Shown piece after piece: positions 6,292 through 8,865 of a stretch of DNA of 8,865 nt. Source of the stretch: Lysobacterales bacterium (GTDB lineage: Bacteria; Pseudomonadota; Gammaproteobacteria; Xanthomonadales; SZUA-36); contig JABSSV010000350.1 in the NCBI GenBank assembly GCA_013213875.1, positions 1 to 8,865 on the forward strand, written 5' to 3'. Positions within the stretch are counted from its first letter, which is position 1. Each line of letters opens with the position of its first letter. A model generated the notes under the pieces. That model did not search any database, was not told where the DNA came from, and saw only the letters and a list, made by a program, of their open reading frames with translations. Made by a program: the position numbers and the translations under genes.

Positions 6292-7107
6292 CTAGAACAT
6301 TTCCCGCTGCAGCCCCAGTTGCAGCAGCACCCGCGATGAAATTTCCTCAATGGAGGAATGGGTGGTTTCAAATAGCGGCACACCTTCCATGCGCAGCAAA
6401 CTCTCCGCCGCATCCACTTCCTGGCGACACTGGCGCAGGGTCGCGTAGCGACTTCCGGGTTTGCGCGTCTCGCGAATCTGGGCCAGGCGTTCCGGCTCCA
6501 GGTTGAGGCCAACCAGCTTGTACTTATAGCGCCGGAGAAAGCCCGGCAAGCGCATTTCATCGAGGTCTTCAGGTGTGAGCGGGTAGTTGGCCGCTTTGAC
6601 CCCGTAGTGCAGCGCCATATACAGGCAGGTCGGCGTCTTTCCGCAGCGGGAAACCCCCACCAGAATCAGATCTGCGTCCTTGAAGTCCACGCTGATGCCA
6701 TCATCATGCTTCATGGCGTAGTTGGTAGCGTCCATGCGATCTTCGTAGCGATCAAAGTTGTCCACCGCGTGGGCCTGACCCACCGTGGGCTGATGCTCGA
6801 CGCCCAGCGCCTGTTCCAGCGGCGTCAGAAAGGCGCCAAACAAATCGAGGATGACGCCTTTGCTGGTACCGATGATTTCGCACAGCTGGGCGTTCACAAT
6901 CGTATTGAAAACCACCGCCGGTGCCTCATCGCGCTCACAGGCCTCATCGATGGCATGGACCGCTTCCAGACAGGCCATCTCCGTATCTACAAAAGGCAAC
7001 CTGACCTGCTGGAACTCCACATCTGGAAATTGCGTGATCAAGCTGTGCCCGAGCGTTTCCGCCGTGATCGCCGTGCCATCGGATATAAAGAAAACCGTTC
7101 GTTTCAT
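6292..7107 (-). CDS. ppsR: PEP synthase regulatory protein (bifunctional kinase/pyrophosphorylase, DUF299)
   Basis: A 271-residue cytoplasmic enzyme that inactivates PEP synthase by ADP-dependent phosphorylation of a threonine beside the catalytic histidine, and reactivates it by Pi-dependent removal of the phosphate with release of pyrophosphate. The N-terminus MKRTVFFISDGTAITAETLG and the P-loop GVSRCGKTPT (151-160), followed by the KAANYPL segment (171-177), are diagnostic for this family. Length is normal. It is divergent from ppsA, its substrate's gene, as in many gammaproteobacteria. No good Shine-Dalgarno sequence precedes the ATG, but the start is fixed by the conserved N-terminus. 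A nested inverted repeat lies 28 bases upstream. Confidence 0.95.
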   Translation of the reverse strand: MKRTVFFISDGTAITAETLGHSLITQFPDVEFQQVRLPFVDTEMACLEAVHAIDEACERDEAPAVVFNTIVNAQLCEIIGTSKGVILDLFGAFLTPLEQALGVEHQPTVGQAHAVDNFDRYEDRMDATNYAMKHDDGISVDFKDADLILVGVSRCGKTPTCLYMALHYGVKAANYPLTPEDLDEMRLPGFLRRYKYKLVGLNLEPERLAQIRETRKPGSRYATLRQCRQEVDAAESLLRMEGVPLFETTHSSIEEISSRVLLQLGLQREMF

Positions 7108-7134
7108 CTGTAATGCGCTTTACCTGCCTGGTTA

Positions 7135-7166
7135 GGCGCATGATAGCAACGCTACGCACATGCGCC
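7135..7166. repeat. Nested inverted repeat in the ppsR-ppsA intergenic region
   Basis: GGCGCATG (7135-7142) and CATGCGCC (7159-7166) are perfect 8-bp arms. Between them TAGC (7144-7147) and GCTA (7151-7154) form an inner dyad with loop AAC, giving a 12-bp imperfect hairpin. GGCGC at 7170-7174 can compete for the right arm (GCGCC-AGT-GGCGC). It could be an operator or a leader structure of ppsR. Confidence 0.5.
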
Positions 7167-7181
7167 AGTGGCGCGTACACA

Positions 7182-7210
7182 TAGCCAGCCATGCCGCGGG
7201 ACGCTAAACT
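7182..7210 (+). promoter_or_regulatory. Weak candidate promoter of ppsA
   Basis: TAGCCA (7182-7187) and TAAACT (7205-7210) are 17 bases apart, four of six matches each. Transcription would start near 7217, about 30 bases before the TTG start. It is the best pair I see, but not strong. Confidence 0.3.
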
Positions 7211-7248
7211 ACGCGCTTTCTCGCACAGCACGAATACGGTACAGCCCA

Positions 7249-8865
7249 TTGTCTCAGTACATCGCGTGGCTGCATGAACTTGGCATGCAGGACCTGGGCC
7301 AGGTAGGCGGAAAAAACGCCTCCCTGGGTGAAATGATCTCGCAACTCGCTGATCTGGGCGTCGAGGTGCCCGGTGGCTTTGCCACCACCGCCTTCGCCTT
7401 CGCAGAGTTTTTGCAGCAGTCTGGACTCAAGGAGCGCATCGATAGCCGTCTGGCCAGCTTGGACGTTGACGACGTCACCACGCTGGCCGCCACCGGCGCC
7501 GAAATTCGCAGCTGGATTATGAACACTCCATTTCCGGCCGCCCTGCAGGATGCTATCGAGCAGGCCTGGCAGCAGCTGGTGGAGCAATCCGGTAAGGAAC
7601 CGAGCGTCGCTGTGCGCTCCTCTGCCACCGCTGAGGACCTGCCGGATGCGTCCTTTGCCGGCCAGCAGGAGACCTTCCTCAATGTGACCGGCCTGAGCGA
7701 GGTGCTGGCCAAAATCCATGAGGTCTTCGCTTCCCTCTATAACGATCGGGCCATCGCCTATCGTGTCCATCAGGGCTTCGATCATAGTGAGGTGTATCTC
7801 TCCGCCGGCGTTCAGCTGATGGTGCGTTCAGACCTGGCCAGCAGCGGCGTCATGTTCACGCTGGACACGGAATCGGGTTTCCGGGACGCAGTGTTTGTGA
7901 CCAGCGCCTGGGGCCTGGGCGAAACGGTCGTGCAGGGCGCAGTAAATCCGGATGAGTTTTATGTCTTCAAACCCGCTCTGCGTGCGGGCCGGGAAGCCAT
8001 CCTGCGCCGCAACCTGGGCAGCAAGGCCATGGAAATGGTGTTTAGGGAGGACGGCACCGGCGTGGCAACGCTGGACGTGGATGCCAGCCGCCAGCAACGA
8101 TTCAGCCTCAGCGATGAGGAGGTGGAAGCGCTGGCCCGTCACGCCCTGGTCATCGAAGAACACTACGGGCGCCCCATGGATATCGAGTGGGCCAAAGACG
8201 GCGAGAACGGACGGCTGTACATCGTGCAGGCGCGGCCGGAGACGGTGCGCAGCCAGCAGCAGGGCGGCCAGAAGCTGGAGCGCTTTCAGCTCATGAGCAG
8301 CGGCGAACTGCTCTGCGAGGGACGTTCAATCGGCCAGAAAATCGGTGCCGGCCCCGCGCGGGTCGTGAGTAGCATCGAGGAAATGCATGCGGTGCAACCC
8401 GGCGACGTGCTGGTAACCGACATGACCGATCCGGACTGGGAACCGGTCATGAAGCGCGCCGCTGCTATCGTGACCAATCGCGGCGGACGCACCTGCCACG
8501 CCGCCATCATTGCCCGCGAACTGGGTATTCCCGCGGTCGTGGGCTGTCGCAATGCGACGGAAGCCGTCAGCAATGGCCAGGCGGTTACCGTGTCCTGCTC
8601 CGAGGGTGACACGGGCTATGTCTACGCGGGTGAGCTGGAGTTTGCCGTGCGTGAAGATGACCTGGCTGCCATGCCGGAAGCCCCGCTAAAAATCATGATG
8701 AACGTCGCCAATCCGGACCGGGCTTTCGATTTCAGCATGATCCCCAATGAAGGTGTTGGTCTGGCGCGACTGGAATTCATCATTAACCGCATGATCGGCA
8801 TTCATCCCAAAGTGCTGTTGAATTATGACCAACAAGATGACTCGGTAAAACAAATCACTGATCCC
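7249..8865 (+). CDS. ppsA: Phosphoenolpyruvate synthase (C-terminal third beyond right edge)
   Basis: PEP synthase converts pyruvate, ATP and water to PEP, AMP and phosphate, the entry step of gluconeogenesis from pyruvate. The 539 visible residues stay in one open frame and follow E. coli PpsA closely. The N-terminal ATP-grasp part includes GGKNASLGEMI (20-30), VRSSATAEDLPDASFAGQQET and MDIEWAKDG...IVQARPETVRS. The central phosphohistidine domain has GGRTCHAAIIARELGIPAVVGC, with catalytic H417 and PpsR target T415. The start of the PEP/pyruvate-binding barrel (NEGVGLARLEFIINRMIG) is present. About 250 residues should lie beyond the edge. TTG 7249 is chosen because it gives the usual N-terminus (MSQYIAWLHELG); there is no ATG in frame nearby and no clear Shine-Dalgarno sequence. 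GTG 7168 would add 27 unrelated residues. Confidence 0.96.
   Translation, partial: MSQYIAWLHELGMQDLGQVGGKNASLGEMISQLADLGVEVPGGFATTAFAFAEFLQQSGLKERIDSRLASLDVDDVTTLAATGAEIRSWIMNTPFPAALQDAIEQAWQQLVEQSGKEPSVAVRSSATAEDLPDASFAGQQETFLNVTGLSEVLAKIHEVFASLYNDRAIAYRVHQGFDHSEVYLSAGVQLMVRSDLASSGVMFTLDTESGFRDAVFVTSAWGLGETVVQGAVNPDEFYVFKPALRAGREAILRRNLGSKAMEMVFREDGTGVATLDVDASRQQRFSLSDEEVEALARHALVIEEHYGRPMDIEWAKDGENGRLYIVQARPETVRSQQQGGQKLERFQLMSSGELLCEGRSIGQKIGAGPARVVSSIEEMHAVQPGDVLVTDMTDPDWEPVMKRAAAIVTNRGGRTCHAAIIARELGIPAVVGCRNATEAVSNGQAVTVSCSEGDTGYVYAGELEFAVREDDLAAMPEAPLKIMMNVANPDRAFDFSMIPNEGVGLARLEFIINRMIGIHPKVLLNYDQQDDSVKQITDP

Noticed and set aside
5910..6506. Rightward 198-residue open frame opposite DUF1249 and ppsR
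   Set aside because: It lies antisense to two recognised genes, has low-complexity Ala/Pro-rich sequence and no ribosome binding site. It is a shadow frame of GC-rich coding DNA.
7204..7785. Leftward 193-residue open frame opposite the start of ppsA
   Set aside because: It is antisense to a clearly conserved ppsA region and resembles no family I recognise.

Overview
The window looks like a chromosomal segment of a moderately GC-rich gammaproteobacterium. This rests on the divergent ppsR/ppsA pair, a YqiB-like DUF1249 gene, CCA-encoding tRNA genes and Fur-type operators. I cannot place it below class. There are no mobile elements, CRISPR arrays, phage genes or rRNA genes. Every main gene reads through without a frameshift, and two are cut by the window edges.

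Layout, left to right. (1) A leftward iron-acquisition operon (1-1486) contains a secreted protein resembling the periplasmic domain of FTR1 iron permeases, then an iron(III)-type ABC substrate-binding protein with a Tat-like signal that runs off the left edge. A Fur-type operator lies about 26 bases upstream. (2) A rightward gene for a fused alpha/beta 2-oxoacid dehydrogenase E1 (1813-3996) has its own promoter candidate and probably starts at TTG. (3) Tail to tail with it, one base apart, is a leftward 410-residue membrane transporter of the putative manganese/heavy-metal transporter type (3998-5230). Its sigma70 promoter overlaps a near-perfect Fur box. (4) A terminator and a leftward tRNA-Ala(GGC)/tRNA-Glu(TTC) pair follow, with a stringent-type promoter. 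(5) Next are leftward DUF1249 and ppsR. (6) ppsA runs rightward off the right edge, divergent from ppsR across a 141-base region holding a nested inverted repeat.

Two functional themes stand out. Two separate leftward units carry Fur operators, so the left half is an iron-responsive neighbourhood: one unit probably imports iron and the other moves a metal in an unknown direction. The right half is the gluconeogenic PEP synthase module. PpsR, a kinase/pyrophosphorylase, controls PpsA by phosphorylating a threonine two residues before the catalytic histidine, and both residues are present here (T415, H417).

I found no convincing new multi-gene system. The most interesting points are the Fur-controlled PF11449-like transporter, the stand-alone FTR1-like periplasmic protein paired with an iron-binding protein, and the nested dyad between ppsR and ppsA.
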